A DNA stretch of 64,000 nucleotides from Pontibacter fetidus (GCF_010119545.1 NZ_JAAEAA010000008.1:1-64000), one strand, 5' to 3'. Shown: positions 51,401-60,305, numbered from the stretch's first letter. A program made the numbers and translations. Notes: generated from the sequence alone by a model not told the origin.

Positions 51401-54400
51401 TTTAATGCTGAAGGTGCTACCAGCGATCCGGCTGAAAGCGCAGTGCCGGTAGGCTGGGATGGCGCAAACATATAAAAGCCTTCCTGGGTATTAAGCTCCG
51501 GTTCGCCTCCCTGCTGCCCCGATCCTGCTGCCACATAAATTCCGTTGTTGTTTACGATAGCCTGCATGCCATGCCGCCCCTGCTGCAGGTTGGCAAGCCG
51601 TCGCCAGGTATGGTTGTTTATGTTAAGCGCTTCAACTTCTTGGTGGGCCTGGGTCTGGGCTACGCTTTCCCCGCCTATCACTATAACTTCTTCACCGAGC
51701 ACAGCAGTAGTGGTGCCGGCACGCGGTGTAGGTATGTTGCTTGCGGCAGGTAAGGTTTGCCACGTTCCGGTTGCAAAATCAAAAACATCAACTTCGGGCA
51801 CTGTCAGGCTGAAGGTTTCGCCGGTGCCGTAAGACGAGCGCCTGCCCCCTGCCAAGTATAGTTTGTTATGAACTATAGCCGCATGAAAATGGTCGCGTGC
51901 TCTGGGTGCATCAGGCATTGTTTTCCAGGTATTTGTTGCAGGGTCGTATTCGTCAAACCAGGTTACATGACCGGAATTATGCCCGTCGGTAAGGCCCCCT
52001 ACCAGGTAAAGCTTTTTGTTATATACTACAGCACCCGCCGAGCCGCGTAATCGGTTTTCTGGTATGGCCGGACCCTGTATCCAGGTATTTTTTACCGGAT
52101 CGTAGATATAAAGATGTGGTACTGGCGTTTCGTAAGGATAGCCGCCTGTAAAAGCGCCTGCCACATAGATAAGCCCATCTAATGTAACAGCTTGGAAGTG
52201 ATGCAGTTCTATTGGTGTCTGCGCATGATCTGTCCAGGTTTTGGAAGAAGGAATATACGCTTGCACCGGTTTGATGCCACGCCCGCCCATCAGGTAGAAT
52301 TTATCACCAGCCTGCACAAAAGAACTCTCGTGGCGCGCAACAGGCGTACCAGATGCAGCTGTAATTTCGTTCCAAGAGCCTGAAACCTGTACTGGGTCGG
52401 TGGTGATATACAGGTAATCCCAGGTGGCAGTAAATGCTGAAGCGCCGCCTGTAGTTGAAACAATACCAACGGCCAATGCATCGGTACCCTGAAGAGTTTG
52501 CAACAGGTCTCCTTTTAGCTGAATAGGTTCGCCTAACGCAATCTCCGGACCTCCGTCGGCGCTGTATTTTGGCTGTACAAAACCGGCTACAGGGTCAACG
52601 GACAGATAAAGATCTATTGTTGAAGTTGGGATACCTGCTGCAAGTAGATACTGGTAACTTACAGGCTCTCCCCCATTTTCGTGTATCACTTTTATTCCTC
52701 CGACGCCTCCGTTTGCATTCAGGCTGATACTAAAATAATTATCCTGGTCGCCGGTGCCAATAAATAACCCCTGCGACTGCCCGTTTACAGGGGCGCGGTT
52801 ATTAAAGAAAGAGCCCAGCATGCGTGACCGAACAGTAAAAGGACCTGTAGATGCGCTTACATTTACCCCAAACTGAAAAGCATTTTCCTGGTTGTTCTGT
52901 GTTCCGAGGGCGTCGCCGCTACTCACATTAACTACCGTAAAAGCGCCCACTGCTCCGCCGGCAATCAGGTTACCGTTATCGTATAGTTTGCTATAGTTGT
53001 TGTCCGGTTTCTGGTTGGTCATCAGGCCGGTAAAACCTACCCCGAAAAGTCCCGTGCCGGGGTTATTATTGAACAAATCATACTTTACAGGCAGATTTGT
53101 GGCTTTCCCGTTCTGTGCATCTATGGCAAAATAATCCAGGTTGTCTCCAATGTCATCGTTGTCATCATCCGGGTCGTTCAGGTCAGAGATCAAATCGCCG
53201 TCTAAATCGCGGGGCTTGCTTGCCCCGGAGCAAGGATTGGTATTGTTATCTATCTCATCGGCATTTGTATACCCGTCCTTGTCCTCATCTATAGTTGTGT
53301 AAGCACCGCTGCATTCAAAAAAATCCTGGGGTTCAAAAATGGTAATGGCATGATCGCCATAGGTTGCAGCCCACACTGTACCCGGAAATATCTCATCATC
53401 AGCCTGTGCGATCACATCCAGCGGGATAGCTCCAAAACCTGTTGCAAAAGGAGTTGCTTCGTTCAGCTTGTTATCTGCAGCGCGATGGTTAGTTACATCG
53501 GTACCATCTGCTGTAAGGTTTATAAGGTAAATAGCGCCGTCAAAACTTGCAGTCAGCAGGCTCCCTTTCAGGGCGCCGTTAAAGTTTGTAGCCCGGTATT
53601 CGGCAATGCCATTTGTAGAGTTTACAAAAGTCAGCAGGGCACTATTAGTTTCACCGGGGGCCTGGTAATCTCCCTCTATCGGGTTGGCCATATCCAGAGG
53701 GAGTGGCGGCCAGTCGGCAGGCAGTGGGTTTAGGCCAGTTTTGCTGGTGCGCCAAACGCCTTTGTTATTGCTATAAGTATACCAGCCTGCGCCAGCCGGG
53801 TTTGCCCTGATTGGTGTTGGATGCCCGCCATAATATGAGTTGGGAACATAACTGTCGAGGTGGCCGATGTAATGAAAATTATCCAGGTTATTCACCTGCG
53901 GATCGTTAACGCCGGGGCCGGTAGAGCCTGGTTCGCCTTCTACATAGTTATTGGTTACAGTTCCGTCAGCTCCTTCCTTATCGGGGTAGCCACCCCAGCC
54001 CTGGTTTGCTCCGTTATCTACGGTATACATGCGGCGCGATTCTGTAATCACCAGGTCATAGGCATTCCGGAAACCGGGCGCGTAGATCTGCACCGGTCCT
54101 CCCGGAACAATTTTAGCCTGGTTAAGGCCGTCATTTCCCCCAAAAGGATCGTTCGGGTCTGTCCCGTCGGGGTTGTTCGGACGGCTCGGGTCATCCAGGG
54201 TTGGCAGGTCGTAAACATATGCAGTATCCCCGCTACCTTTTACAGGCATGGCGTCTATGGTATTCAGGTCTACTGAAACTATAGCCGCAGCCAAAGCAAA
54301 CTCGCTGCAGTAAGCAAAATTTACCGATGGCGAACCTGCATTAGTTGCCCCACCTATTGCTACATACAAGGTATTGGTCTGTTTATCAAGCTGCATGCCG

Positions 54401-55005
54401 TTGTTGGAATGGTTCTCTTCGGAGCGGGGCAGGCCGCGCACCAGGTCTACCTTAACCCACGAACTGCCCGACCATGTCAGCCGCGAAATAATACCGGAGT
54501 TAGTATCGAGGTTGGTATCGCCCTCCGGCCCGCCAATGCGGCTGTCGCTTGATGAAACATACAGCACAGGGTTCTCCCGGGTGCCGGTAAGCAAAATGCC
54601 GGTAACCTGTCGGGTTGTTATATCCGGGGCCAGGGAACCATCGTCGTTGTGGTTAGGTATGCGGTTTATAAGGTCTATCGTTTCGGTAGCGCTAACGCTA
54701 TAGTTGTTTGATGCCTGGCGGTTAATGGTAAATGCTTTTATGATGCCGTCCTGTTGCGAAACATAAAGCCTTTCGTCGGGCCCAAACTGCAGCGACGTTG
54801 GATTTACAATTTCTGCCCCGATCAGATTACTGGTTGCAAAATTAAATTGCTGGTTATCGGCAGCTGCTACGCGTGTATTTTCTGGTTTGGTATATGTATT
54901 GAAAGCATTTTGAATAGCCCTGGCAGATAAGCCGCTGCAAAGTATAATGAGTAAACTATAAACAAAAGATGATCCTTTAAAAGCAATAGTAAAGTTATAT
55001 TTCAT
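48499..55005 (-). CDS. Giant T9SS-exported mosaic protein: propeller, Kelch, malectin and PKD domains
   Basis: 2168 residues. N-terminal signal, then a propeller-like region (about 55-590, resembling sugar dehydrogenase/SMP-30-like propellers: GPDERLYVSQQDGIIKAF), a Ca-binding Asp-rich DxDxDG stretch (about 578-625), a beta-sandwich (about 630-875), five or more Kelch repeats (about 880-1175, LYLVGGLTDG, LYLAGGRRS), a choice-of-anchor-D-like Ig domain (about 1185-1290), malectin 1 (1298-1453), PKD 1 (1457-1552), malectin 2 (1557-1712), PKD 2 (1717-1805), PKD 3 (1810-1902), malectin 3 (1910-2060) and a C-terminal type IX secretion tail (LQVYPNPGKGD...VKLVIL). Surface carbohydrate binding or processing is likely; no catalytic site is evident. 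Confidence 0.85.
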   Translation of the reverse strand: MKYNFTIAFKGSSFVYSLLIILCSGLSARAIQNAFNTYTKPENTRVAAADNQQFNFATSNLIGAEIVNPTSLQFGPDERLYVSQQDGIIKAFTINRQASNNYSVSATETIDLINRIPNHNDDGSLAPDITTRQVTGILLTGTRENPVLYVSSSDSRIGGPEGDTNLDTNSGIISRLTWSGSSWVKVDLVRGLPRSEENHSNNGMQLDKQTNTLYVAIGGATNAGSPSVNFAYCSEFALAAAIVSVDLNTIDAMPVKGSGDTAYVYDLPTLDDPSRPNNPDGTDPNDPFGGNDGLNQAKIVPGGPVQIYAPGFRNAYDLVITESRRMYTVDNGANQGWGGYPDKEGADGTVTNNYVEGEPGSTGPGVNDPQVNNLDNFHYIGHLDSYVPNSYYGGHPTPIRANPAGAGWYTYSNNKGVWRTSKTGLNPLPADWPPLPLDMANPIEGDYQAPGETNSALLTFVNSTNGIAEYRATNFNGALKGSLLTASFDGAIYLINLTADGTDVTNHRAADNKLNEATPFATGFGAIPLDVIAQADDEIFPGTVWAATYGDHAITIFEPQDFFECSGAYTTIDEDKDGYTNADEIDNNTNPCSGASKPRDLDGDLISDLNDPDDDNDDIGDNLDYFAIDAQNGKATNLPVKYDLFNNNPGTGLFGVGFTGLMTNQKPDNNYSKLYDNGNLIAGGAVGAFTVVNVSSGDALGTQNNQENAFQFGVNVSASTGPFTVRSRMLGSFFNNRAPVNGQSQGLFIGTGDQDNYFSISLNANGGVGGIKVIHENGGEPVSYQYLLAAGIPTSTIDLYLSVDPVAGFVQPKYSADGGPEIALGEPIQLKGDLLQTLQGTDALAVGIVSTTGGASAFTATWDYLYITTDPVQVSGSWNEITAASGTPVARHESSFVQAGDKFYLMGGRGIKPVQAYIPSSKTWTDHAQTPIELHHFQAVTLDGLIYVAGAFTGGYPYETPVPHLYIYDPVKNTWIQGPAIPENRLRGSAGAVVYNKKLYLVGGLTDGHNSGHVTWFDEYDPATNTWKTMPDAPRARDHFHAAIVHNKLYLAGGRRSSYGTGETFSLTVPEVDVFDFATGTWQTLPAASNIPTPRAGTTTAVLGEEVIVIGGESVAQTQAHQEVEALNINNHTWRRLANLQQGRHGMQAIVNNNGIYVAAGSGQQGGEPELNTQEGFYMFAPSQPTGTALSAGSLVAPSALNFGASAGTKIIAIANNGTNQAVVVTGLTISGSSDFRLKEAVAFPFIVAPGASRNIEVNFTPQTTGEQFATLTLQHSGSGGSVTVALSGGETAPTQPSTVLRINAGGSQLTNSIGTFSADNYFVPVPGFTYTNAVAIAGTLDDAMYQTERSSVADNGSFSYSIPVENGQYTVKLHFAELFWWDQGQRVFDVSAEGVKVLDNYDIVQKAGASEKAVVETLTVNVADGKLDLFFTAAIAEGGKNRPKVSAIEVLGTGPAPNQPPVANAGPDKTITLPTNSVQLTGSGTDADGSIAAYSWSQVSGPNTATFSSKTIAQPTISNLVQGSYSFSLLVTDDKGLVSEADQVIVTVNPASTQQTAIVRINSGGGQLTNSIGTFAADNYFSPSPGFTYTNAVAIAGTLDDAIYQTERSTTTDNGSFSYSIPLSNGQYTVKLHFAELFWWDQGQRVFDVSAEGVKVLDNYDIVQKAGTSEKAVVETITVNVTDGKLDLFFTAATTEGGINRPKVSAIEVLSSGPAPNQLPIANAGPDQTVTAASDGFASVQLNGSASYDPDGTIIAYKWTKGSTQLSTNVSFNISLATGTHTFTLTVTDDKGVTASDDVVVTINAATANQPPIANAGPDKTITLPTNSVQLTGSGTDADGSIAAYSWSQVSGPNTATFSSKTIAQPTISNLVQGSYSFSLAVTDDKGLASAADQVIVTVNPAPTKPTAIVRINAGGSQVSNSIGTFAADNYFSPAPGFTYSSDAPIAGTTDDAMYQTERISASDNGSFSYSIPVENGQYTVKLHFAELFWWDQGQRVFDVSAEGVKVLDNYDIVQKAGDSEKAVLETITVNVADGKLDLFFSAAIAEGGKNRPKVSAIEVLGTSSVSSATTIATLSKASTVSGLQVYPNPGKGDMVKVDVEGFEAGEAVMLKLYDMNGRELYTETLTTDLHGNANTDLKPERQLNSGVYLIRAQSEKHKATVKLVIL
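48823..51110 (-). repeat. Internal near-identical malectin/PKD DNA repeats
   Basis: Within the giant gene, malectin-coding units at about 48825-49275, 49870-50335 and 50645-51110 and PKD-coding units at about 49300-49575 and 50350-50635 are very similar at the DNA level (long stretches identical, e.g. the segment encoding FSYSIPVENGQYTVKLHFAE). This points to recent duplication or gene conversion and is prone to recombination and assembly collapse. Confidence 0.85.
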
Positions 55006-55607
55006 ATTGTTAGAGGGTAAGGTGGGTTGGAGGTTTTTTTGTAAAACCGGCTATGCAGTGCCGTAGCTGTTATAGTTGCCGGAATAATTTATAGTGCACG
55101 CTATGGTCTGGACAATTTTTCCGGGAGATGCAGGAATTGAGGCCAGCAAAAGAAATATGAAAAGAGCACAGATGTTTTCCATAACATGCAATTTGTGTGA
55201 AAGCCCGAAGCATGTATTCCCTGCTTTACTACAGCCTGGCTATAGTTTGCACAGATGCCACCTCCCTGCTCATTAGTGTTACAAGTGTAAAATGAGAAGC
55301 ATTGGAAGAATTGTACGATTAAAACAAGCAACAATCGGCAGCTTCAAAATGACACAAATTAAAAACTTGATAAACTTATAAAAAAACAAAGGTTAGTTGT
55401 AAAAAGTACGCTAATCAGTCTGTTTAAGTTTTAATATTACTATAAATCAGTGCAACTATATGTTGTTAAACAAATTGAACTATTCTGTTTATCACAGCTT
55501 CCGTATATATAATATAAGTCGCGGCAGATAAGTATGTACAAAAAAATAACCGGAGCTACTTTTAGTAAACCCCGGTTTTAAATATTTAGATTATAATATG
55601 CCTGCTG
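55006..55607. other. AT-rich intergenic region upstream of the giant gene
   Basis: About 600 bp with no supported gene; short frames on either strand lack domains and starts. The part next to the giant gene should hold its promoter, but no clear TAnnTTTG stands out. The right end holds a hairpin after hsp20 (listed separately). Confidence 0.5.
55541..55579 (-). terminator. Terminator of hsp20
   Basis: On the minus strand AACCGGGG pairs with CTCCGGTT around an AT-rich loop and is followed by ATTTTTT, 30 bp after the hsp20 stop. Confidence 0.65.
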
Positions 55608-56072
55608 TTAGTCTACATTAATGCGTTTTTTGCGCTGTACGTTCTGCTCTGCTTTAGGTACTTTTATGTGTAGCACCCCGTTATCGTACTGAGCTTTAAT
55701 ACTGTCGGCTTTTACGGCTTCCGGCAACCGGAACGAACGACTAAACGAGCTATAGTTGTACTCGCGGCGCTGGTAGTTTTCTTTATCCTCGTTTATGTTC
55801 TCTTCTTTTTCGCTGCTGATCGAGATCATATTTTCGTCTACTTCTATTGTAAAGTCATCGCGTTTCATGCCAGGCACGGCGAGCTCAATGTTATAGTCCT
55901 TATCTGTTTCGCGGATGTTGGCGGCAGGTAAGTTACTGTTGCCAAAACGGCTCAGGTGCATGGGCATCAAAAACATATCATCGTCGAACATACGATCTAT
56001 GTCGCTGAAAAAGTTAGAGAACATGTTGCGCTGGGCCGGTTTCTGTTCTTCTCTTCTTGATAACGATTTCAT
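55608..56072 (-). CDS. Hsp20/alpha-crystallin small heat-shock protein
   Basis: A 154-residue small heat-shock chaperone. The alpha-crystallin domain spans about residues 50-145 (NIRETDKDYNIELAVPGMKRDDFTIEV start; FSRSFRLPEAVKADSIKAQYDNGVLHIKVPK end, with the conserved GVLxxxVPK-type motif). A short basic C-terminal tail (KKRINVD) follows. An unusually strong Shine-Dalgarno, AGGAGGT, sits 3 bp before the ATG (56082-56076), rare among genes of this window, suggesting high translation on stress. Single gene with its own terminator. Confidence 0.94.
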   Translation of the reverse strand: MKSLSRREEQKPAQRNMFSNFFSDIDRMFDDDMFLMPMHLSRFGNSNLPAANIRETDKDYNIELAVPGMKRDDFTIEVDENMISISSEKEENINEDKENYQRREYNYSSFSRSFRLPEAVKADSIKAQYDNGVLHIKVPKAEQNVQRKKRINVD

Positions 56073-56452
56073 TTTACCTCCTGTTTAAGATTATATAATT
56101 TGAAGCTATAGTTATACTTCACCTATCTTGCTATACGAGTTAAAAAATCCGGAGGTTGATATTTTTAAGCCAATACACCTTGTTTTACAGCGTGTTAACA
56201 AGGCAACACATCACACCTATTTAAGGTTGGTAACTATAGTTCGTAAGTAAAAATCGGTGCAAGTACACATCCACTAAATTTAAGTAGCAATTAGCAGTAT
56301 GAAACGCCACAGCAAACGTATAGACAGTATGCCTTTACCCTACGTTATTTGGCAAGGCACTATACCCCCCGGCAAATTCCCTCTGCTTATACTATAGCTT
56401 AACGGTTTAGCACAATGGCTGCTGCACATACACTTTTACCACTTATAATTTT
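56073..56452. other. Intergenic region between hsp20 and the PEBP gene
   Basis: No supported gene. A 32-codon frame at 56299-56397 (MKRHSKRIDSMPLPYVIWQG...) is too short to call. The hsp20 promoter should lie within 56083-56160, but no heat-shock-type inverted repeat (CIRCE) is seen. Confidence 0.45.
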
Positions 56453-56911
56453 ATGGAACAGGCAACTCTCCTGAAAATGCTTCTGAAAAGCCCGTCGTTT
56501 GAGGCCGGCGACACTATACCTACTCGCTATACCTGCGATGGTGAAAACGTTAATCCTGCCCTGGAACTGAATGATATACCACCGGACACCCGCTCGCTGG
56601 CTTTGATAATGGATGACCCCGATGCACCGGCCGGCACCTGGACGCATTGGCTTGTATGGGATATTGCCCCAGGTACTAACATTGCAGAGAAAAGTGAGGC
56701 AGGAACTATGGGCATAAACGATTTTGGAACGACAAACTACCAGGGTCCCTGCCCTCCTATTGGTATTCACCGCTACTTTTTCAGGGTTTATGCTCTCGAT
56801 ACAACATTGGAGTTACCAACCGGAAGCACCCGCGAGGAATTACTGAAAGCAATGGAGTATCATGTAATAGGATCAGGAGAGTTAATGGGGCTGTATAGCC
56901 ATGCTTCCTAA
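56453..56911 (+). CDS. YbhB/YbcL-family (PEBP/Raf kinase inhibitor-like) protein
   Basis: A 152-residue phosphatidylethanolamine-binding-like protein. Family motifs: IPTRYTCDGENVNPALEL (about 22-39), LALIMDDPDAPAGTWTHWLVWDI (about 49-71, DPDAP...HW ligand-binding core) and PPIGIHRYFFRVYALD (about 101-116). Bacterial members have no firmly known role. Start at 56453 (MEQATLLKML); an internal ATG 8 codons in (MLLKSPSFEAGD) would also give a full domain. Single gene. Confidence 0.92.
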   Translation: MEQATLLKMLLKSPSFEAGDTIPTRYTCDGENVNPALELNDIPPDTRSLALIMDDPDAPAGTWTHWLVWDIAPGTNIAEKSEAGTMGINDFGTTNYQGPCPPIGIHRYFFRVYALDTTLELPTGSTREELLKAMEYHVIGSGELMGLYSHAS

Positions 56912-57105
56912 CCTATAGCCACCAACTATAGCTACACATCCTGGCATACTTAACGTAAACAAATGGGCTTGCTTATGTAGTTATAAGTTAGTTATATTTA
57001 CTGTTGTATTATTATAAGTATAACTATAACAGCTATATGGCAGGTAGTGCCGTGCAACTATAGTTAATCATTAGTTTTACGTAACATGCCAGCCGGCTTA
57101 CTACT

Positions 57106-57561
57106 ATGGAGAACCCATTTGATTTTATAGAGTTCAGGTTAGATGCAGACAAAAAACTGCTGTACGGCAAATGGCTGCGCGATGTAAATAATGCCGAATA
57201 CCAGTCAGGCCTGAAGTATACTTACGAGCTGATAAAAGATAATGCGATAACGCGGTGGCTCCAGAACAGTACCCACCTTTCGCCACGCGCCCTGGAAGAC
57301 CAGAAATGGGTAGCTGAAGATTTTGGGCTGATGCTTACACAGAGCCCTATAAAATATATTGCAACCGTTGTTCCTGCCAATTCATTGCATTACCCTGTGC
57401 TGCTTTCCTTACGCGAAAAGGCGTACCGTATTTTCGGGAAAACAAAGTTTATGGAGATTTTTGAGACAGAAGAAGAAGCGCTGGCCTGGCTGATACCGAA
57501 CATGCAGTTTTATCGTTTGCCGGCCAAAATACTGGTACCAAACACTAATCACACCTTATAA
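57106..57561 (+). CDS. Hypothetical protein, STAS-like fold possible
   Basis: 151 residues, soluble, no signal or TM. Composition and pattern (FIEFRLDADKKLLYGKWLRD; LEDQKWVAEDFGLML; YIATVVPANSLHYPVLL; FETEEEALAWL) resemble small SpoIIAA-like/STAS-related proteins of Bacteroidota, but this is a weak impression. A lone gene with AT-rich spacers; function unknown. Confidence 0.6.
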   Translation: MENPFDFIEFRLDADKKLLYGKWLRDVNNAEYQSGLKYTYELIKDNAITRWLQNSTHLSPRALEDQKWVAEDFGLMLTQSPIKYIATVVPANSLHYPVLLSLREKAYRIFGKTKFMEIFETEEEALAWLIPNMQFYRLPAKILVPNTNHTL

Positions 57562-57732
57562 CCAACTCAAATGCTGCACTATACTTTTAAGCTGCTGTTG
57601 TATTAGTAGTAAGCCCGTTCTGTAAAAATCATCGAAAGTAAGTATTGCACTTCCGTAAATAAAGTTACAACTTTATAGTAAACCGGCCAGGCTGGTAATT
57701 TTATACTTACTGTATAGTTTAAGACGTTAGGT

Positions 57733-57942
57733 ATGGAAAGAAACGTGCAACTATTGAGTCCACGGGAACAGCAGATACTATACCTGCTTGCCGACGGCCA
57801 CCCGGAAACCGATATCAGCAGGCAGCTTCTGATAACGGAGGAAGCCGTGAAAGCGGATATCCGGAATATGCTTCTGAAACAGGGCTTTGTAAGCACATAC
57901 CAGCTTATAAACTGGGCCTACCGCGAGGCCATTATCTCGTAA
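57733..57942 (+). CDS. Stand-alone LuxR-type HTH domain protein
   Basis: A 69-residue protein that is essentially only a LuxR/GerE-type DNA-binding domain: LLSPREQQILYLLADGHPETDISRQLLITEEAVKADIRNMLLK. No receiver or sensor domain precedes it, so it may be a small regulator or an orphan output domain. Followed by a terminator-like hairpin. Converges with the larger LuxR-type gene at 58034. Confidence 0.75.
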   Translation: MERNVQLLSPREQQILYLLADGHPETDISRQLLITEEAVKADIRNMLLKQGFVSTYQLINWAYREAIIS

Positions 57943-57981
57943 GACTGTTCAACTATTAACATTTAGATTACTATACAAACC

Positions 57982-58014
57982 ATGCGGGGCAACCATACTG
58001 CCGCGCATTTTTGT
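57982..58014 (+). terminator. Terminator after the small LuxR-type gene
   Basis: Imperfect 9-bp stem ATGCGGGGC/GCCGCGCAT (57982-57990, 58000-58008, one mismatch) followed by TTTTTG. Confidence 0.7.
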
Positions 58015-58033
58015 TTACGGTTTCTGAGCTGGG

Positions 58034-58744
58034 CTAAATCAGATCGAAAGCGCGGGCATACTGGCTGATCTCGAAGGAGGAACTGGTGCCAAGCTTTTTC
58101 TTGAGGTTGCGCCGGTGCGTTTCTACGGTTGTCACAGAAATGAACAGCTCCTCTGCACATTCTGCTGCACTTTTGCCCAAAGCAATATATTTTAGAATCT
58201 CTTTCTCCCTTGCCGATAGTTTACTGAACCGGCTATAGTTCTTGCGCAGAAATATATTCTCATCCAGCAGCCGCGCTACCTTAGCCGTAACATGGTGCAA
58301 AGGGTCTATCGGGAAGGCAAGCGCAATGGTGAGCAGCACTTTTCCCTCGTCATCACGCATCAGTATTTTTATAGTAGTCAGGTGCCAGGCCCAGGGATGA
58401 TTTTCGGAGGCACGCACCTGCTGGAAAAGCGATGCAATCTCTTCGTCGCTGTTTTTCTGCAGCAGGTCTGTCATTTTTGCTATCTGCTCCGGAATATCCT
58501 CCTGGTTAAAGAATTTGGAATGGTATTCCTCGCCCATTTCGCGGATCTGCTCTACTGTAAAGCCAAGTTCCCGGACACCGCGCGGCGAAATGTACTCCAC
58601 CGACATGCCTTTCTGAAAGTTGTGGATGATAACCACGGCAGGCAGGTCATCGGCAAGTGCTGCAATACTGTCAATTTTAAGCCGGATACGCTCTTCCAGC
58701 GAATTTTCGGAATTAGAAGCAGGGTGCGTGTCTGTTTGTTTCAT
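58034..58744 (-). CDS. LuxR-family regulator with N-terminal PAS-like domain
   Basis: 236 residues: an N-terminal PAS-like sensor region (about 25-165, VVIIHNFQKGMSVEYISPRGVRELGFTVEQI... QEDIPEQ) and a C-terminal LuxR HTH (about 172-230, LSAREKEILKYIALGKSAAECAEELFISVTTVETHRRNLKKKLG). No phosphoacceptor receiver domain. It probably senses a small ligand or redox signal and binds DNA; targets unknown. Upstream spacer 58745-59096 is AT-rich. Confidence 0.85.
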   Translation of the reverse strand: MKQTDTHPASNSENSLEERIRLKIDSIAALADDLPAVVIIHNFQKGMSVEYISPRGVRELGFTVEQIREMGEEYHSKFFNQEDIPEQIAKMTDLLQKNSDEEIASLFQQVRASENHPWAWHLTTIKILMRDDEGKVLLTIALAFPIDPLHHVTAKVARLLDENIFLRKNYSRFSKLSAREKEILKYIALGKSAAECAEELFISVTTVETHRRNLKKKLGTSSSFEISQYARAFDLI

Positions 58745-59096
58745 AGGAGATCAGTTATCAATAAATATACTATATTTTATATTTATTTTAAATTATTCCC
58801 TGACATTAATTACGCATATTATCTCACTACCTCCTGTAAATACTCAAAAGTGGGTATTCCTAATGCTCCTAAATCTACTGACCTTTGCAGCCTCCCGGGG
58901 CAACCCAACTATGAAAATCTAAAAAATAAATCTTGTATATCAGCAGGTTACGGTATTTTGGCATCGTGCACCTTATTTATGCTTGGTATAAATAGTAACA
59001 GAATTATATATAACTTTGTATATATAATTTATAACACCACTAGTATAACATAAACTTAACTTATACATCAACTAAAATTAAAATCTGCTTCTGCGT
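58745..59096. other. AT-rich divergent spacer between LuxR regulator and DUF-type barrel gene
   Basis: No gene. A perfect -7 element TAACTTTG lies at 59011-59018 on the plus strand, 78 bp before the barrel protein start; upstream AT-rich TATATA stretches make an exact -33 uncertain. Nothing recognisable on the other side. Confidence 0.5.
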
Positions 59097-59999
59097 ATGA
59101 AACACCTGTTTACCACGTTAGCGTGCTGCCTCTCTTTCGGGATCTGCGTAGCACAGACCGATACTACAGCCACCCCTGTCCTGTCAGTAGACTCTACCAC
59201 CTCCCTGCAAACTACGCTGCCTGCTGCTGCTGCTGTGACTCCTGCTTCGCCAGCTGCCCAGGCCATGGACACAGAAGTTTTCAGGAAGAACGGCGTTAAA
59301 ATGAACCTGTCGTCGCTGGCATTCAGCAACTATAGTTTCAGTTATGAGCGCGCCATTGCCCGCAAAATTACTTTGGTTGGCGGCTACAGCATCCTTCCAG
59401 ACTCAAAAGCAGGCGATATTCCCCTGATAAAGAAAGGGATTGAATTGGCTGAGATCGATTCAGAAACTGGTGATAACACGGAAGGCGAAGACATTACGGA
59501 AATACTGGACAACGCCAATGTTTCGTCTAATGCCATTACCGGCGAAATACGTTTTTACACTGGAAAAAAACCGGGTGCCCGCGGCTTTTACGCTTCGTTA
59601 TATGGCCGCTATACAACCATGAACCTGTCGCATACTTATGTATATGAAGCCGATGCTGGCCAGGATATTGATGTGCCTATAGTTGCAAAGCTAAACGGTT
59701 TTGGCGGTGGTGTTATGCTGGGTGCGCAATGGCTTATTGCCAAACGCGTAACATTTGACTGGTACATAGTTGGCGGCCATTACGGAAAACTGACCGGCGA
59801 CCTGACCGGCAAAACAGACCTGAGAGCTTTGTCTCAGGAAGAAAAAGCCGACCTGGAAGCTGAGATTGAAGATATAGCCAGCAACGGCGACAGAAAATAT
59901 ATTGACGCTACCGTAAACGACAACGGTATGTTTGGTAAAGTAAACAGCCCGTTCGGCGGCATCCGCGGACTTGGCTTTAACATTGGTATAGCCTTTTAA
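59097..59999 (+). CDS. Outer-membrane beta-barrel-like protein, unknown
   Basis: 300 residues with Sec signal (cleavage near GICVAQ), a Thr/Pro/Ala-rich linker, then a barrel-like region alternating strands (NYSFSYERAIARKITLVGGYSIL; TGEIRFYTGKKPGARGFYASLYGRYT; GFGGGVMLGAQWLIAKRVTFDWYIVGGHYGKLTGD) ending in a terminal aromatic strand (LGFNIGIAF), typical of Bacteroidota DUF3575-like outer-membrane proteins. Function unknown, perhaps structural or stress-related. Promoter -7 at 59011-59018; terminator at 60082. Confidence 0.75.
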   Translation: MKHLFTTLACCLSFGICVAQTDTTATPVLSVDSTTSLQTTLPAAAAVTPASPAAQAMDTEVFRKNGVKMNLSSLAFSNYSFSYERAIARKITLVGGYSILPDSKAGDIPLIKKGIELAEIDSETGDNTEGEDITEILDNANVSSNAITGEIRFYTGKKPGARGFYASLYGRYTTMNLSHTYVYEADAGQDIDVPIVAKLNGFGGGVMLGAQWLIAKRVTFDWYIVGGHYGKLTGDLTGKTDLRALSQEEKADLEAEIEDIASNGDRKYIDATVNDNGMFGKVNSPFGGIRGLGFNIGIAF

Positions 60000-60081
60000 T
60001 ATTGTAAGAACCCCAATCTTATAAAACGATAGCTATACTTTCGCGCTGATTTTTTTTCTTTAAACCCTTACCCTATAAGCT

Positions 60082-60116
60082 AAAGGCCACCCTGTTGGGT
60101 GGCCTTTACTTTTTTA
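60082..60116 (+). terminator. Terminator after barrel protein gene
   Basis: Stem AAAGGCCACCC/GGGTGGCCTTT with loop TGTT followed by ACTTTTTTAT, 80 bp after the stop codon. Confidence 0.88.
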
Positions 60117-60305
60117 TAGCCCTCCTATAGTTTCCCATCTCTTACTGCAAATATATCGCTTGTTCGTCCGGAAACCTGTGAGGTTCGCCGGCAAAATCCG
60201 GAGGTTTAGCTTAATGTTAGTTTTAAAACGCAACAGTACCTTGCATAACAAAGTACCTTAGTATATATTTGCTCCATCATTTTACAACACACGCAAAATA
60301 CTACT
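60117..60305. promoter_or_regulatory. Promoter region for the outer-membrane barrel receptor gene
   Basis: A perfect -7 element TATATTTG at 60264-60271 with CTTG at 60240-60243 about 20 bp upstream as a weak -33. The start codon at 60306 gives a leader of about 28 nt. No other feature is seen. Confidence 0.55.

Noticed and set aside
55101..55334. 77-codon Cys/Phe-rich minus-strand frame
   Set aside because: Composition atypical, no domain, lies in an AT-rich spacer.
56299..56397. 32-codon frame upstream of the PEBP gene
   Set aside because: Too short and without supporting context.
58292..59053. 253-codon plus-strand frame opposite the LuxR regulator
   Set aside because: Antisense to a clear LuxR-type gene and runs into AT-rich spacer; no domain.
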